NCBI RefSeq assembly: GCF_010183535.1
Contig: NC_071330.1
Coordinates: forward strand, 8,227,717-8,291,716
DNA length: 64,000 bases
Direction: 5' to 3'
DNA from: Caenorhabditis remanei
Taxonomy: Eukaryota > Nematoda > Chromadorea > Rhabditida > Rhabditidae
Positions within the stretch are counted from its first letter, which is position 1; each line of letters begins with the position of its first letter. Below, piece after piece: positions 44,076-57,218 of this stretch. Position numbers and translations under genes: made by a program. Below the pieces are notes generated by a model that was not told the DNA's origin, ran no database searches, and was given only the letters and a program-made list of their open reading frames with translations.

Positions 44076-47000
44076 ATGAGGCCACCAAGCGACTTACTCG
44101 ACATCATTTCAAAGCTTGCTGAGCTTGAACCAACTATTAGAAAAGGAGCCGTGAGAGAATTAGTTGCCAAACAAGAGGTAATTTGCTTTCAGAATTAGAT
44201 AGATCTGTTTTAAACACTTCTCTCACTTCAGGAACTCTCTAACGAAGAAATTAACAATTATGTTATTGAACGGCTTATTTCTGGTTGTTCTTCAGCACGT
44301 GCAGCCGTCCGCTTAGGATATACAACTGCTTTGGGTACTATCCTCACATCAGAAGCTGGAAAGCTTTGGGATCTCAATAGAGTATTGTCCGTGGCTAACA
44401 AGAAAATGGATCTGGCAGAAAAGGTTAGAGTTGATTTAATAAAATACTCAAAAGGAGATATATTACCATCAAATAAATTTCAGACAGTTGCAAGTGGTCA
44501 CGCTATTGGACACTATTTGATTCTCGTTGCTTATTGTCAATCCAGAAAGCTCAAAGAGACTGAAGTCACTAGTGTTATTGAACATTCGAAAAAAATTCGT
44601 GATGTTGCACCAAGTTTGGCATTTTCGCAAATCAGTCTTATCTGTTCTTTATCTGAAAAAGTAAAAGACAGCATTTTCCAAAAGGTAGAAAACATCAAAT
44701 TTATTTAAAACAAGATTGTTTTCTTAATTACAGAGCGTTGCTCCAGCTGTTGAAATGTATTTGGAAGGGCTGAGTTCACAATTCACCCCTGAGAATATTT
44801 ATCTGGCACTTTGTCTCCGTACTTCTCATTCTGCTACAGTTGCCAAATACGCCAAATTTGTCAAGAAAGACGGATCTTGTCAGTTTTCGGATGATCAGTA
44901 TCCGAAACTCCTTGCAGCTTTGAAGGTAAGTGTTTTCTATGTATTTATCGAACAGAAGGTTTTCAGCGATGTGATTATGCAACTCTTCAAGTTTTCCTTC
45001 CTCTACTTATCAAAGTATCTGTTGAATCATCAACCTTCGAAAAGATGTATCAAAGTAAGACATAGGATCATTTGTTTATTTTGACTGCTATTCTCAACTT
45101 TCCAGAAGTTCTCGAACCATGGGCACTCTCTAGCAATGAAACAAAAGTATTCGATAGAATCTTGAGTATTGTCACTCAATATTTCGAGTTTGGAGGGGAG
45201 GTTAAATCCATTGTTGTGGTTTTTACAAAGGAAATTTTGAATCGAATGGAAACTGCCACTCGTGGAAAAGGACAGTTCAGATTAATGAGCAAAAAGGTAA
45301 ACAGTACTTTATTGGCTATCTGGAATATTGAAAAGTTGAATTCTTCATGTATACGTCAGAATATACAGCTGGAATATGTTAACACAGCAGGTCAAAGATA
45401 AACCGGTTTTTGTGATCGTATGTGTCGTTGAATCTGCTTAATAGATTTCCGAAGAAGAGCTTGACAGTCGTCGGGTACTGAAAAAGACACGTAATTGAAA
45501 TGAAACATTGCAACTTTCTCATTTACATGTTTTGCACTGCTGTGTTAATTCCTCATTTTCGACGCAGTATTGTGATGTAATGTCACATTCAATTGTGCAC
45601 AAATCCAATACTGGTAACCAGACAGCATCCGAAAATGGGTCACCGCCTGAACTTTTTTGTTTGATTGTCAGTACATATGTTTCATTCGTTCAATTATTTT
45701 GACTAATTGGCCACAAAATGACAAAAGTCTTGACTATTGACTGTTCAAGCATTAAATTACCAAGTTATGTCAATCATAAGGACACGAAAACTCACAAAGC
45801 TTTGAATTGTGGAATAAAAACTGAGAAACAGACTCATATTGAATTCGTTTTCTAAGTGATTGACCGTGGACGGACATAAAGAAAATGGCAATGAACAGTA
45901 GGGAATAAGTTTGAGCAGTGGTCATTTCTGTTAAAGACTGAACTTAGAGAATGATGCGTAGTAAATGAATTATAAAAGAAAAGAAGTAGATAAAAAGGAA
46001 GGGCTAGAAAAGCATTGTTCATTGAATACCACAATGAAAAGTGTAAAGTAACGGGATACTGTGTAATAAATACAGACACTTACAGTTCTTTATTGCTTTT
46101 TTCAAAGAGATGATGACACATTAAATGACGACCTCATTAACTTTCTGTTATTAACAAAATGATAGTAGTACCAGTTATGTTCAAAACACAAACATATTGA
46201 TTTTTGACTGAGATGCATTGAAAGACTTTTGAAGGACATACATTCAATTTTCAGGTGGAAGACTTCGCATCATTCATAAAATCAAAGTTCGCCGATCTCC
46301 GCGATGAAGAAGCGTATACAACACTGAAAGCACTCGAAAAGTGTGGAAATGTTGATAAAGCTTGTGGAACAGGACTCACTACTGGTCTTTTGTCAAATCT
46401 TGGAAAGAAACAGATATCTGTGTGGATCAAGGTAAATAATTCTGCAGTTAACATCCACAACCAGCTGAAATATAATGTTTAGGAGAATCTCACAAAACAA
46501 GAGGAAGTTCGTAAGATCGTCACTGCCTTCAGTAATTGGGATGAAAGCTCGCGAGTCACTGTTCTGACTGCTCTTTTGGCTCAAAAAGCAACCGAAACAA
46601 GTCAAGCAGTGGTAACAAGTATTATCGATTCTTTGTTCTACGTTAAGGTTTGACTGTATAACAGGTCCACAATTATAACAACCAAATTACAGACTCGCGC
46701 TGGAGAATTCGCTTCTATTCAGATTTCTGACAAAAATGAGCAAGTACTTCGCCAACTTGTTGTTGCTGTTCAAGGAGAGGAAGACGTTAAAAAAGCAGAA
46801 AAAACAATAGGAAAGGCTAAATTGCGTAAGAAGTAAGCGATTCCCGTTTTCAATGAACACGTATTTATTATATTTGATAGGTCGCTTCTCATTCTCTGGT
46901 ACGTTACCCGCCTGTGGTCAAAAATCGCTGCCGATTCAGCTGATTCTGAAGCATACGATTCCAACAGCGGTGAAATTTTAACGATTGCGAAAAATGAATC

Positions 47001-49022
47001 GGATGGAAACAATTCATTGGTCTTTGTTGATTTACTTCTCTCAATTCTTTCACGCGAACAAAAATTCCATCGTACTCCAACTTCATTCGCCTTTGTTCAT
47101 GCAATTCCAACATTGGAATCAAAAGATTTGAGTCATATCGTTGAGGTATCTACTTTATATAGATTTGTTTTAAGAACCCTTCTTGTTTTTCAGACTGCCA
47201 TGATGAGTGAAGCAGAGTTGGCTGGGAATGGTGATGAAGATATGGAAGATGAAGAAGGAATGCCTTTTGACGAATCTGATATACCAAATCGAAACGAGAA
47301 CGACGAAGAAGATAGTGATTCTGATTCTGATGAAGAAGAAGAGGAAGACGACGATGAAGAAAATGAGGTGATTGGAATGGAAATATCTATTTTCAACAAT
47401 ATTAGTTGTTTTTTGTTTTTTAGGCAGTTGATCAGGAGCTCCTCGACAAATTGAACGCAGCTCTCGGAGATGCAGCGCCTAGAGAATCGAGTAGTGATGT
47501 TGAAATGGATGATTTTGATGATGAAGAGATGCAGAAAATGGATGAGAGACTTGCTGCAGCATTCAAGGCAGTTGCACCAAAAGCAGCAAAAGAGTAAGTG
47601 ATTTCGGGATCAGTAAGATGTATTATGATTCGACTCTTTGCAGTAAGAAACGCAGCGCCAAGAATGTTGAAGCACTGAAAATGAAAATTGCTGACCTTCT
47701 TCTTATCGCAATCTCATCAAAAGAGCTTAGCGAACAGAACAAAATTGTAAGTTAATAAGATTTTTAAATCTTTTGATTTCATATATTGTCTTTCTAGCAA
47801 CTCGTCGTTCCTCTTATAAAGTGGGCAAAAGTGGACGCCAAAACTCATGACAAGGTTGCTCAGAAAGCATTGGAACTCGTGAACATAGTTGTTAAAATGA
47901 AGGTGAATATTTAGTATTTTTTCGATGATTATGTTTGAAACGTTTTAAGTTCACGGATGTATCCGAGAAAGACGCTCTACAGCTGCTCAAAAATGTATTA
48001 GAAGAAGCTCAAACAACGACTAACCTGCTCATCATTGACGCTGTGGCTCGTTGTGTCACTTTCGTTGTAAGTTTGATGATTTTCATATCAATTATGCCTA
48101 GTCGTATTTTGAGTATTTATTTACGAACAGTTGGTTCATATTGTCTAACGTCTACTGAAGCTGTAACGCTACCCGTATGAAAAAATTAGAAGTGAGCTTT
48201 AAAAAAACAATAGAGATGATTGATGTCTTGTTCGACTGTGTTGGTGTTATTCAATTTTTCGAATTTGCAGATCAAAACTGGCTCTCGAGATGGCAAGTCG
48301 ATGTCAGCAGGAGTTCGAACTGAATTCCAAAAATTGTTCGAAAGCTATCTGAAGAATGTCGAAGGAAAAGTTCCATCGAACTTCGTTATCCAACCGATTG
48401 CTGACCTCCCGTTGCTATTCGTTGATCAACTCGGAATGCTACTAGATGCAGGATTTGATGAGCAAAACCGTATCTTCAAGAGAGTGAGTTCGTCTTTGTT
48501 GATGTGCAAATTAATATTTTATTAACAGACTGAAATTCTCGGTGCAACTTCTATGATTTTCTCGAAACAAGTACTTCAAGACATCACAATCAAAGCCGCG
48601 ATTGTTAAAAAGATTGGAAAATTAGCAGCTTCATATTTCCAAAGTGTTGTTGATTCAGATAAATCCGAGGTTAGTCTAAAAGAAAACCTACTCGAATTGA
48701 TAAAGTAACTTCAGTTGAAACCACGTCTTTTCGGAACTGTGCTTCAATTAGTTCTCAAAGTGACTGCCTGCGTCCAAAATGATGAAAAAAATGTGGATGC
48801 TCTTCGCGAGGCATTGGAGCCGACTATTTGTAAGATGTCGGAAGGCGAAGTCTTCATCCAATTAAAAAAGATCAATCCAACTTGCCATCATGTAAGTCAA
48901 CTTTTCACTATTAACTTCCGCTTCTTCGAATCCGATGAACAATTTTGATTTTATAGATCATTGGAAAGTCAATTCCTGGAGCGTTCACCTCAATCAAGAA
49001 GAGCTTGAACATTGAGAACTAG
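44076..49022 (+). CDS. MYBBP1A / Pol5-like nucleolar HEAT-repeat protein, 992 aa
   Basis: The family (yeast Pol5, human MYBBP1A) is a nucleolar HEAT-type protein involved in rRNA synthesis and ribosome biogenesis. Nineteen exons join in phase (44076-44177, 44232-44423, 44484-44684, 44734-44925, 44967-45054, 45106-45296, 46255-46431, 46483-46647, 46693-46832, 46881-47145, 47194-47367, 47424-47593, 47644-47746, 47798-47902, 47950-48066, 48271-48483, 48529-48669, 48715-48891, 48957-49022). The opening (DLLDIISKLAELEPTIRKGA, then SSARAAVRLGYTTALG) is the family N-terminus. Helical repeats follow, then a long acidic tract (about 590-680: NDEEDSDSDSDEEEEEDD) as in the family. The tail is SIPGAFTSIKKSLN. 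I recall C. elegans K04C2.2 as the orthologue. Intron 6 (45297-46254) is about 960 nt and contains an opposite-strand gene. AATAAA at about 49147. Confidence 0.9.
45392..45925 (-). CDS. Secreted Cys-containing 111-aa protein nested in the MYBBP1A-like intron
   Basis: Three exons (minus: 45925-45796, 45646-45527, 45477-45392) with consensus splice sites (T/GTGAGT, TTCAG, T/GTAAAT, TTTTTCAG) join in one frame. Residues 1-22 form a signal peptide (ending FFMSVHGQ). A short basic segment (SLRKRIQ) precedes a domain with six Cys at 44, 60, 64, 71, 81 and 88 (LCGDPFSDAVWLPVLDLC, ECDITSQYC, CKTLPDDC). The tail is basic (RKSIKQIQRHIRSQKP). I do not recognise the family; six Cys suggest three disulfides in an extracellular protein. 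It lies entirely within one host intron, antisense. No transcription evidence is available here, so it is a prediction. Confidence 0.75.
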
Positions 49023-51511
49023 ACCAGAATCCACGTTTCTCTTTATTGTTGTCTCAAATTTTGTTGATTCATTGTTTTATTCCTCATTGTTTTTTTTGGT
49101 TTATTTCTGCTCGATATTGTTCTAGTTGTTGATTTTTTGGTTTTAAAAATAAAGTTGTTTCTAAGAGTCAGTGAGGTCACACGAAGCTTTTCCTTCTGAA
49201 TCGAAACTATATACAGTGTAGAACGTTTGAAATTGAATTCACAACAAAGTCAACAGTTTGAAATACATGTGTTTGCAAAGATAATATTTCAGGAACTGAC
49301 ATTTTCCCTTCTTCATGGTTCCGTGATCATCTGTCTGCATCTCTTCAATCTTCCTATTCTATCACTTATCTCTCGTTTTGCAAAAGTTACACTGATAAGA
49401 AACTCGTTGCCAGAAGAATGTCTGCGTCTCTTACTGCCTTCTCAATAGAACGACTTTTGAAAGACACGATTCTGTGCGTCTCTTCATTCTGAGTGATCTC
49501 TCCCAATCATTTTTGACAGTTGTTTTGGGTCGCTTTTTAAAAGTTTTCGTGAGATTCGGAGACCCAGAGAAACTCAGAGAACAATGATAAGAGAGGGAAG
49601 TGAGAGAATACCGAGAAAGTGGGGATCATTGAACACTTCCGAAAAGAAGGTTACGGTAGACGCTTTTTGATTTCAGAAAGTCACATTTGAAGATGGTTCT
49701 GGTATTTTCACTTGAAATACTACAGGAGTTCCTGGAACTTAAGACCATATTTATCGGGTTTCATCTGTATGGAAACACAGTTTCGGCTAGTCTTCAACTT
49801 CATTTTTTGATTTTTAATCTAAAAATCCTCAACTGTCTTAATCAGTAGTGAACCGTTCTCATGATTCCCTCAGTTTTCTTTTTTGAGCGCAAGAATCTCT
49901 GATCTTCTATAAAGCCGATGCTTACCAATCACCAGATTTTGAAATAATTTCATTTTCCAGTGTGAATCTTTTTCTGTTCTTTCATTTGATTTTTCTGTTT
50001 CTGTCTGTCCGAAATCAAATTCTTCAGACAACAAACATCACTTATTAAAATCTCTCCGAAGATTACATTCCGTTTTTCAAAAGATCAATTGACTCATACT
50101 GTAGTGGGCGGAGTTTATCAATACCAAAGTATTGATAATAGAGAAAAACTGTTCTTTCAGTTTTAATATTTGGTACCCCAACTCGATTATTCTAAAAAGG
50201 AAACATAAGAGACGACAGATATTGTTTACATTACGATGTACGTTTTCAGTGCGAATTGTCTGAAAACACAAAAAAAAACAACCAGCAGTGATACATTTTT
50301 TAAAGTTTTAATTTCTGACGAACCTGAGTATCAAGAAACTCGTGATGTGCTCTGATGAAAGGATAAATTTTCTACAATTTTCTTCATATTCAATTCCAAA
50401 GAATATTCAAATATCGATGACGTAGACAGATCAGAATACGCACTTAAATCTATCATTCTCTCTCCCTCTCCGCGCGGTCTCTGTCCGGACAAAAATACGC
50501 AAACATTGGACTCTTTTTAGTTTGTTTCTTCATTATTATTATAGTTAGATCTGATCATTGGTGGTTGCAATGAGATTTCAGATAGAGATTAGCGAAAGAT
50601 AAGATAATGAAGGAGACGATGCTGATCATGCTGAAAATGAATGGGTACCGTATCGTTACGATAATTGAGACTTCTGATCAATTTGAATCACCATACTCAC
50701 TGTCTATCAACGCTCCGGTTTGAGCTAACGACGTTCGATTTTTCGGTGTTTCAAACGTTCCTCAGAAATAGATATTTCCATGAACTCGATCGTTTCAGGT
50801 CTCCGTTCTCTTAAACTTTCAGATGAAAAACACATCAATAAACAACAAAAAAAGAATCAATGAACCATATATCAATGTTCATTTGTATATTTTATGATCT
50901 GATGTTCGTAAAATATCACAACAGTTAAAAAAAAAGAATCATGTGGACAGAAAATGGGCAATAATTCTTTGAACTGACCAATGTAGAAATCATTTCTCAG
51001 AGAAGTTCCATGAATGAATTTCATGGGAAATAATAAAGTATCATTTTATGCTTATAATTCGGTTTTGTTAACTATAATTCCTCAGAAAACCTGTCAGTTT
51101 GTTCTACAAATTGTTCTATGATTCTTGTCTAATGAACAGTTCGTTTTGGACTACTGTAGTGAGACAGTGTTTCTATAAATAGAATGTTCTCTTTCATAGA
51201 CAAGTTCTTCTCTTTTTCGTTCTCTTCTTTTTTTACGATTTCTCTTCCCAAAAGTCTCTATCAATGTATCTTCAAAAGTCATTTTCTTGTTCTCCGCTTC
51301 GTCCACGTGAATTTCACACGAAGTAGGCGGAGTCTCTCATATTCTCTGCGTCTCTTTCTCTCCGCCTTTTCCACTTTCTACTATCATTCTGTCATCATTC
51401 TGTTCTCTCTCAATGATCATTTTCTCCTTTAATTTTTAACTCACTGAGCTTTTTCTTTTTTTTAAATTTAATTTATGTCATTCCAGAGTCTCAATTTATC
51501 AATTTACCAAT
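49023..51511. other. Intergenic 2.5 kb upstream of an F-box gene
   Basis: AT-rich, with T-rich tracts (for example 51180-51450) and no gene I can support. It probably contains the promoter of the gene at 51512. Confidence 0.4.
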
Positions 51512-53585
51512 ATGGAGTTGCAACGGAAGCGCAGTTTTAACAGTTCTACAGTATCTCACGATTTCAGAAAAGAATATAAGGGATCCTTGTGAGTGAAATT
51601 AAATGATTGAATTCTCATCGAATTCTATATTTCAGTTTGGAAAAGAAAGGAAAAAAAGAGGGCAAGAAGAATGGACTCAAGTCGATTGCCGAGTGGATTT
51701 TGACGAAAGCATCTTCCACAAAGAAGACAAATTCATCTGGAACATTTGCCACCTCAACGAATTCATCTTCCCAGAAAAGTGGCGTTGGTGCTAAGATTGT
51801 GACAGTTCAAGAGAAATCAAGCTATTTTGATGTAAGTTTGATGATACTGATAGAGGAATAGACAAGAGAAAGAGTACTGTAGATTCCACAGTATTGTAAA
51901 TATTACTGGTCGAAGTTTTAGTCTTTACAAAATTTCAAACACTTCCCATACTTCATATTTTAAACCATTCCTTCGGGTCACACATTCGTGTTCTTCTCTT
52001 TGTGACACAAAATTGGATTTTTCCATTTCTTTTCATCATCAATCGATGTTTGTTCTCCCAATCAAACTTTTATTCGAACAGCTGTCGCATTCCCCCTGTG
52101 ATTTTGTACCAGTCGATTTCTCTGCTCCGAATTCACGTGAAAAAAACGGGCGGTGCTGGAAAGAAGATTGATTTATTCTAAAGATCAAAATAAGATTGAC
52201 ATCTGAAAAATGCACCTGAATTTTTGTTTTTAAAAGTACACAAATAAAAGGAAATAAAGTACGATTGTCTAGTGTAATTCTTCATCTTTGTTGATAAGGT
52301 GATCGAAATCACATGACTTTTGAAATGAAAAACGGAAGAAAAAACAAAAACGAACAAAGATTTGTGATGAAAGAAGATGAACATTCCTAATGAAAAAAAA
52401 TATTAATTTTCAGTGTGTTCCAAATGAGATTCTCTTCCAAATTCTCGAAAATTGCAAGTCTTCCGAATCATCAACAACTTTGTCGGCTCGTCGAGTTTCT
52501 CGTCGTTTTAATGCTTGTATGGATCATATTTCGGAAGTTAAAGTTAATGTTGTGAGTTATTTACGGGAAATTGAAGTATTTCATTAATCTCATTTCAGCT
52601 TTCTCGACTCGTAATATCTGGTTTGGGAAGAAAAGGAATTGAGATGAGATGGGTCAGTTATGAAGGACAAAAGACGAAGACTACTGTTGTTCCATGGAAT
52701 ATTGTCCGATCATCAAACAGTTCTTTCGAGTTCAATTTCCGAAGTTTTTCGATTCAAAGAATTTTGTTGAAAGTGAGTCAAATATAGGCCACCATACTTG
52801 TTTCAAACAGTTTTTTTTTCAGAATGTACCACTTTCCGATGAATTGATCGATTTTCTTCGACGTCTGTTTCAATTCGCAGATATCTCAAAATTGATTCAA
52901 TTGTCGTTGTCTCAAGTTGACTTCTCCTCATGCAATTCGTTATCTCTTCATCGTTTTCTTGCTCCATTAACCAAAAGTCTTGAAATATTCGAAATAACTC
53001 AATGTAATGGAATGCGTGCGGATTCAGTTACTGATGAACATTTGGCTCAATTGAATGCGTCAACAATTCGACGAATTTGTATTGACGGTGTTAAATTTGC
53101 ATCTGGAGCAACGAGAAACCTGGATATTGGAGATGGAGCATTAAGAAGATTCGCAAAACTTGCAGCATTTCCAACAATGATTTTGGACAGATGTGCAGTT
53201 ACAACAAATACAGTTTGTGATTATACGAAGGAATGGTTTGAGCAGTGCAACGAATCAGAAAAACAACTGAGAAGTCAAGTTTGCACAGTCAAAAGATGCC
53301 CGAAGGTGAAGGGTGAGTAAATCAAAATTCTGATATTTTTATCATTATTAGTATCTTCTTACAGGTTCACAATTTGAATCAGAGTGCCGTCGTCGTGGTC
53401 TTCGATGCAAAAACCGACGTGGATCAGGATCTTTGACATTATATAATGTTCAAGAAGAGAATACGAAACGAGAGTTTACGATTGCTTTGGCTGCTCTTGA
53501 AGATAAAGAACTTGCCGAAAAACTCAAAATCACTCCTCCAGATGATCCGATCAGCTGTAACCTACTGACAGTTCCTTCCTTATAA
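51512..53585 (+). CDS. F-box protein, 431 aa, FTH-like C-terminal region
   Basis: Exons 51512-51588, 51636-51831, 52414-52551, 52599-52772, 52823-53312 and 53365-53585 join in phase. The first ~90 residues are basic and Ser/Thr-rich (KKGKKEGKKNGLKS). An F-box follows at about 92-135 (CVPNEILFQILENC, then SARRVSRRFNACM). The rest holds Leu-rich segments (PLSDELIDFLRRLFQFAD; LSLHRFLAPLTKSLEIFEITQ) like the F-box-associated helical/LRR-like regions of nematode F-box proteins. The final exon is Arg-rich near its start (CRRRGLRCKNRRG). It should bind SKP1 and act as an SCF substrate adaptor. An exact family member is not recognised. Intron 2 (51832-52413) is the longest and holds no visible gene. 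Confidence 0.8.
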
Positions 53586-53859
53586 ATGAGATCCTCAGAC
53601 TAGATTTTCCAACGTTTTGAAATTATAGAACATCCCGAACATTTTGGGTATGTGTTGTTTTTTTGAAACTATCATTTTTATCAACCTCTTGTATTTGTAC
53701 TTGTATTTTTCTTTTCGGGTGAATTCGTATAACGTGTTGAGCAATTTTCATAAACTCTTATACAATATTCATAACGGTAAAATGATGTAACATATGGAAT
53801 TCACTTAAATTAACCAGTTTCAGAACGGAAATACCATATACTGGAGTGATTGATTCCAG

Positions 53860-55849
53860 TTATTTGTGACTCTTCTCGATTTTTCGAATGATCTTGTCCT
53901 TCTGAAAAGTGGCATTATTTTTTAATTTGAAGCGAATAAATTATTTGCTATAAATATAATAAAAAGAGGAATAATAATATTTTCAACATGATAAGAAACA
54001 CTTAATCATTACCTTTTCCACCAAGTAATCTCTATATTGTTTCCAATCGACTTCAGCCACGTCGGTACATTCCCAATCGTCGCCCTTCCTTTCGACTTCA
54101 ATCATTAATGGCCGGAAGACGTAGTTTTTACTGAAAAAGATAATGTTTCAATTCAGAAGCAAGGTAGGAAACTCATACCGTTCTTGTGGATCTTTGAATG
54201 CAATCCATTCATCGAGACCTTCATAACCGAAATGTTCTAAGACTTTCTCCATAGCTTTTGTTTCAATATTAACAAAAAGTTGACCAGTCGGGTCCATTAC
54301 TCGCATCTGTAAATCAGAAAACAATAGTAATCAAGTAAGATTATAGGATATGATTATTTTTAAAATTACTAAAGCAATATTAACTAACCCTCGAATATAT
54401 AGAAGTTTTAGTTTTCGCTCTGTCGTCTTTACAGTTCTTGCAGTCTTTACGTTTCGAGCTCGAGCTCGTCAATGTAGAAATGAGGTTGTCGCAAGCAGTG
54501 CATCTGAAAAAATGTATTTTTTTTAATTGGAAGAGAGATGAAAGACAATACTTGTCATAGATTTCCAAGTTCAAATCGAGAATATTGACCCGGACAGTTG
54601 CTTTTTTGATTTGTTCATCTGACAGCTCATAAATGACTGAAATAGAATGATGAACATTTAAAAAAAATTTAAACTACATCTTGGTGTAAGACAATAAGGT
54701 CTTTCGGCAATCGAATGTCGAGTGATATGTCGTCGGGCTCCGTTATACTTGTTACTCAACAGTTTCTTGAAGTAAACTTCCGTGACAGTCTCGGAATTAT
54801 CTAAACGAAAAGATGAGTACTCATATAAAAATCAACAAACCTTTTTTCTTAATTTTTGCATCGATAAGAATTTTGTCACCAAATTTAATATCTTTTCCGC
54901 ATTGGTAAGGGCACACAGCGAGGATCTTTGGTGAAGAATCGGTCTCTTGAAGTATCAATCGCATCTGATCGCGCTCATATTCTCGTGAGACTCGCATAAC
55001 GTCGGCGTGAATTTCTGTAATAAGGAAAAAATTCTTATCCAATCCAGAAATTACCGTATAACCTATAATAAAATGAGACTATTTTCTATTTTTAAACGCT
55101 CTCTGTGTGTCCTAGTAACAGATGGGTTCTTCAATTTGAACGGTACTTCTATCACAATTTTCACGGGAGCTTAAATATGGAGTCTCACCTATTCTCTCCT
55201 TTCTGTTTTTTCTGTCCTTTTTATGTTTTTTGTCCTTTTTGTGCTTCTTGCTCTTTTTCGTTTTTGAAGATGCCGTCGGATCAACGCTTGTAGCCATTGA
55301 CTTTTTCGGAGGAGGAGCATCGAAACCTTCAGTTGAGTTGCTCGGCGGACGCTTCCTGACATCAGAAGTAGTGCTCGTTCTGAAAATTCGCGCTAAATAT
55401 TTAAATATTAAATTTTGAAAACTTACTGATCCCTCCGGAATGGCGAGACAAACGCATTGGTTCCATTAGTTTTCGGACGAATCAGTGGTGAAGAAAATGC
55501 ATTTTTGGTGGACAATGATTTGATGTCATTCTATGAATGTGATTTTTTTAAAGATAACTTTTCAGTCAAAAATTTGCTTTGTCGTTTTGTCGACTGTCCA
55601 CTCACATTTAACATTTTTTTTGACTTGTCGATCGATTCCTGTTTCACGTCGATTCGGACACCAGCGGCAGTTGAAAAGACCGGTTCCATCGATATCGGCG
55701 CACCTTTTGGTTCATCGAAACTGTCCGTTTCGTGAAAGGAGCCATTTTTATTGAACCTATATTTTAAAAGTTCATAAAATCAGTAGGCATGAGCGTTTTC
55801 GAACGATAAAGTAAACATTTACTTACTTTTCGCTTACTACTTCACTCAT
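53860..55849 (-). CDS. brc-2: BRCA2-related protein, single BRC repeat plus OB-fold
   Basis: BRC-2 loads RAD-51 on single-stranded DNA in homologous recombination. Eleven exons (minus: 55849-55827, 55756-55606, 55530-55427, 55379-55189, 55014-54841, 54800-54678, 54636-54552, 54503-54389, 54306-54179, 54130-54013, 53901-53860) join in phase to 417 aa, close to the compact C. elegans protein (about 394). One BRC motif lies at about 35-57, with the core FSTAAG and hydrophobic VxV positions. A Lys-rich linker (KHKKDKKHKKDRKNRK) follows. The C-terminal ~230 residues match the OB-fold region, including a CTAC...CKNC four-Cys site that resembles a zinc ribbon. The first exon is only 23 nt of coding sequence. 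It lies about 10 kb from brd-1. Confidence 0.92.
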
Positions 55850-56186
55850 TTATTTATTTTAACAAGTAATACCACGACGATTCGATAAGAAGATGTTCTG
55901 TAATACAAAATATCAACTATTGTTTTGAATAAAAACGATTATGAGGTCAAATATAGGAGAATAAACTAACGAAATTTCTCGGAAGGGGTGTGCGCATTTA
56001 AATATCACAGTAATTTTCATTCATGAGTGAAATTAAAAATTTGGAAAAACTGTAGTAATTCTGATTATAAAATTGAAAAATTGAATCATAAATTTAAAAC
56101 GAACCGTTTTTCTAATTCATGGTTCAACCGACATGAAAACTATAGTTTACTAAATACCCTCATTAAATTTTCAGTTGTGTACGGGG

Positions 56187-56984
56187 CACAGTCCTTCAAA
56201 GTGATAATGCGCACAACAGACATAGCTGGCGCGCTTCCCGTTTTTTAAAGTTTTGCGTCGCCTCCCTTTAAATTCTACCGTAACCCGAAATTCAATTAAT
56301 TGAGCTTGCGAGCAAAATTACCGAGTTCTATGATAAAACGAGTGAATTCGTCGAAAACAAAGGTGTAGAAGTGATTATGTGCCCATCAAACCTTGAGATG
56401 CAGCTTTTCAACGCCAAAAAGTCAGTTTAATATTTTTTTGGAGAAACAAAAAATTTTCAATTTTTCAATAAAAGTGCATTTTTCCTGCTAATTAAGTCTT
56501 TCCAGTTGCTGTTATGCTATTTTGAAGCCTTTCAAGTACTTCTAGACCAAAAAATTAACAAAAAACAAAATTTGTGGAAAAAAGTTGAACTTAAAAATTG
56601 ATTCAATAATTCCAGTTCTGGATATTATAACACGTATTTACGCTTAAAATGTTCGCAACAGTCATCTTCATAAATGTTACTAAACGAGAAGAAATGAAAT
56701 CGCTCCAATTTTTCGTATTTCTTCTGAAAGTGGCAAAAAATGGTTTTTTCAGTTGATTTTCTTTAAAGTCTTTCAACTTTTTTATTTTTTGACAATATGA
56801 GAGAAGATTACAATCAAACGATGTATTTTTGCCCGCTGAACATTTGTTACTTCTTTTGAACCAGCGAAAACGCTGAAATTTCGAGAAATCGGTGAATAAT
56901 TGGGTTTTAAGCTTAAAAACGAGAATCGCGCCAACGATCGGCGCAATCGCGCTCCGCCGCGGATTATCACTTTGAAGGACTGTG
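56187..56984. repeat. ~800-bp element with 22-bp terminal inverted repeats
   Basis: Left end CACAGTCCTTCAAAGTGATA; the complement of the same 22 bases ends at 56984. The interior is AT-rich without a transposase-like frame. It looks like a non-autonomous DNA transposon. GC-rich words (GCGCGC, CCGCGG) border both ends. Confidence 0.7.
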
Positions 56985-57023
56985 CGGGGAAGCGTGTTTG
57001 CACGGCCCCGGCAAGGGGCATCA

Positions 57024-57218
57024 GAGACCCCACAAATTCCGAGGAAAAAACTCCTGGGAAACGAACTCCTAAAACGAACGCGAAGCGCGCTGATTGGCTG
57101 CTGAAATCCTAATTAGCAATGTTGCGCAACTGATTAGCCAATCAGCGCGCTTGGCTCCGCCTTTTTCCCAGGAGTTCGTTTCCCAGGAGTTTTTTTTCCT
57201 CGGAATTTGTGGGGTCTC
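57024..57218. repeat. Inverted-repeat element with GAGACCCC ends
   Basis: The left arm starts GAGACCCCACAAATTCCGAG and continues through AACTCCTGGGAAACGAACTC; the complement occupies 57165-57218. The loop is the self-complementary GCGCGCTGATTGGCTG region. A third copy of the end lies at 57489-57514. Confidence 0.75.
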
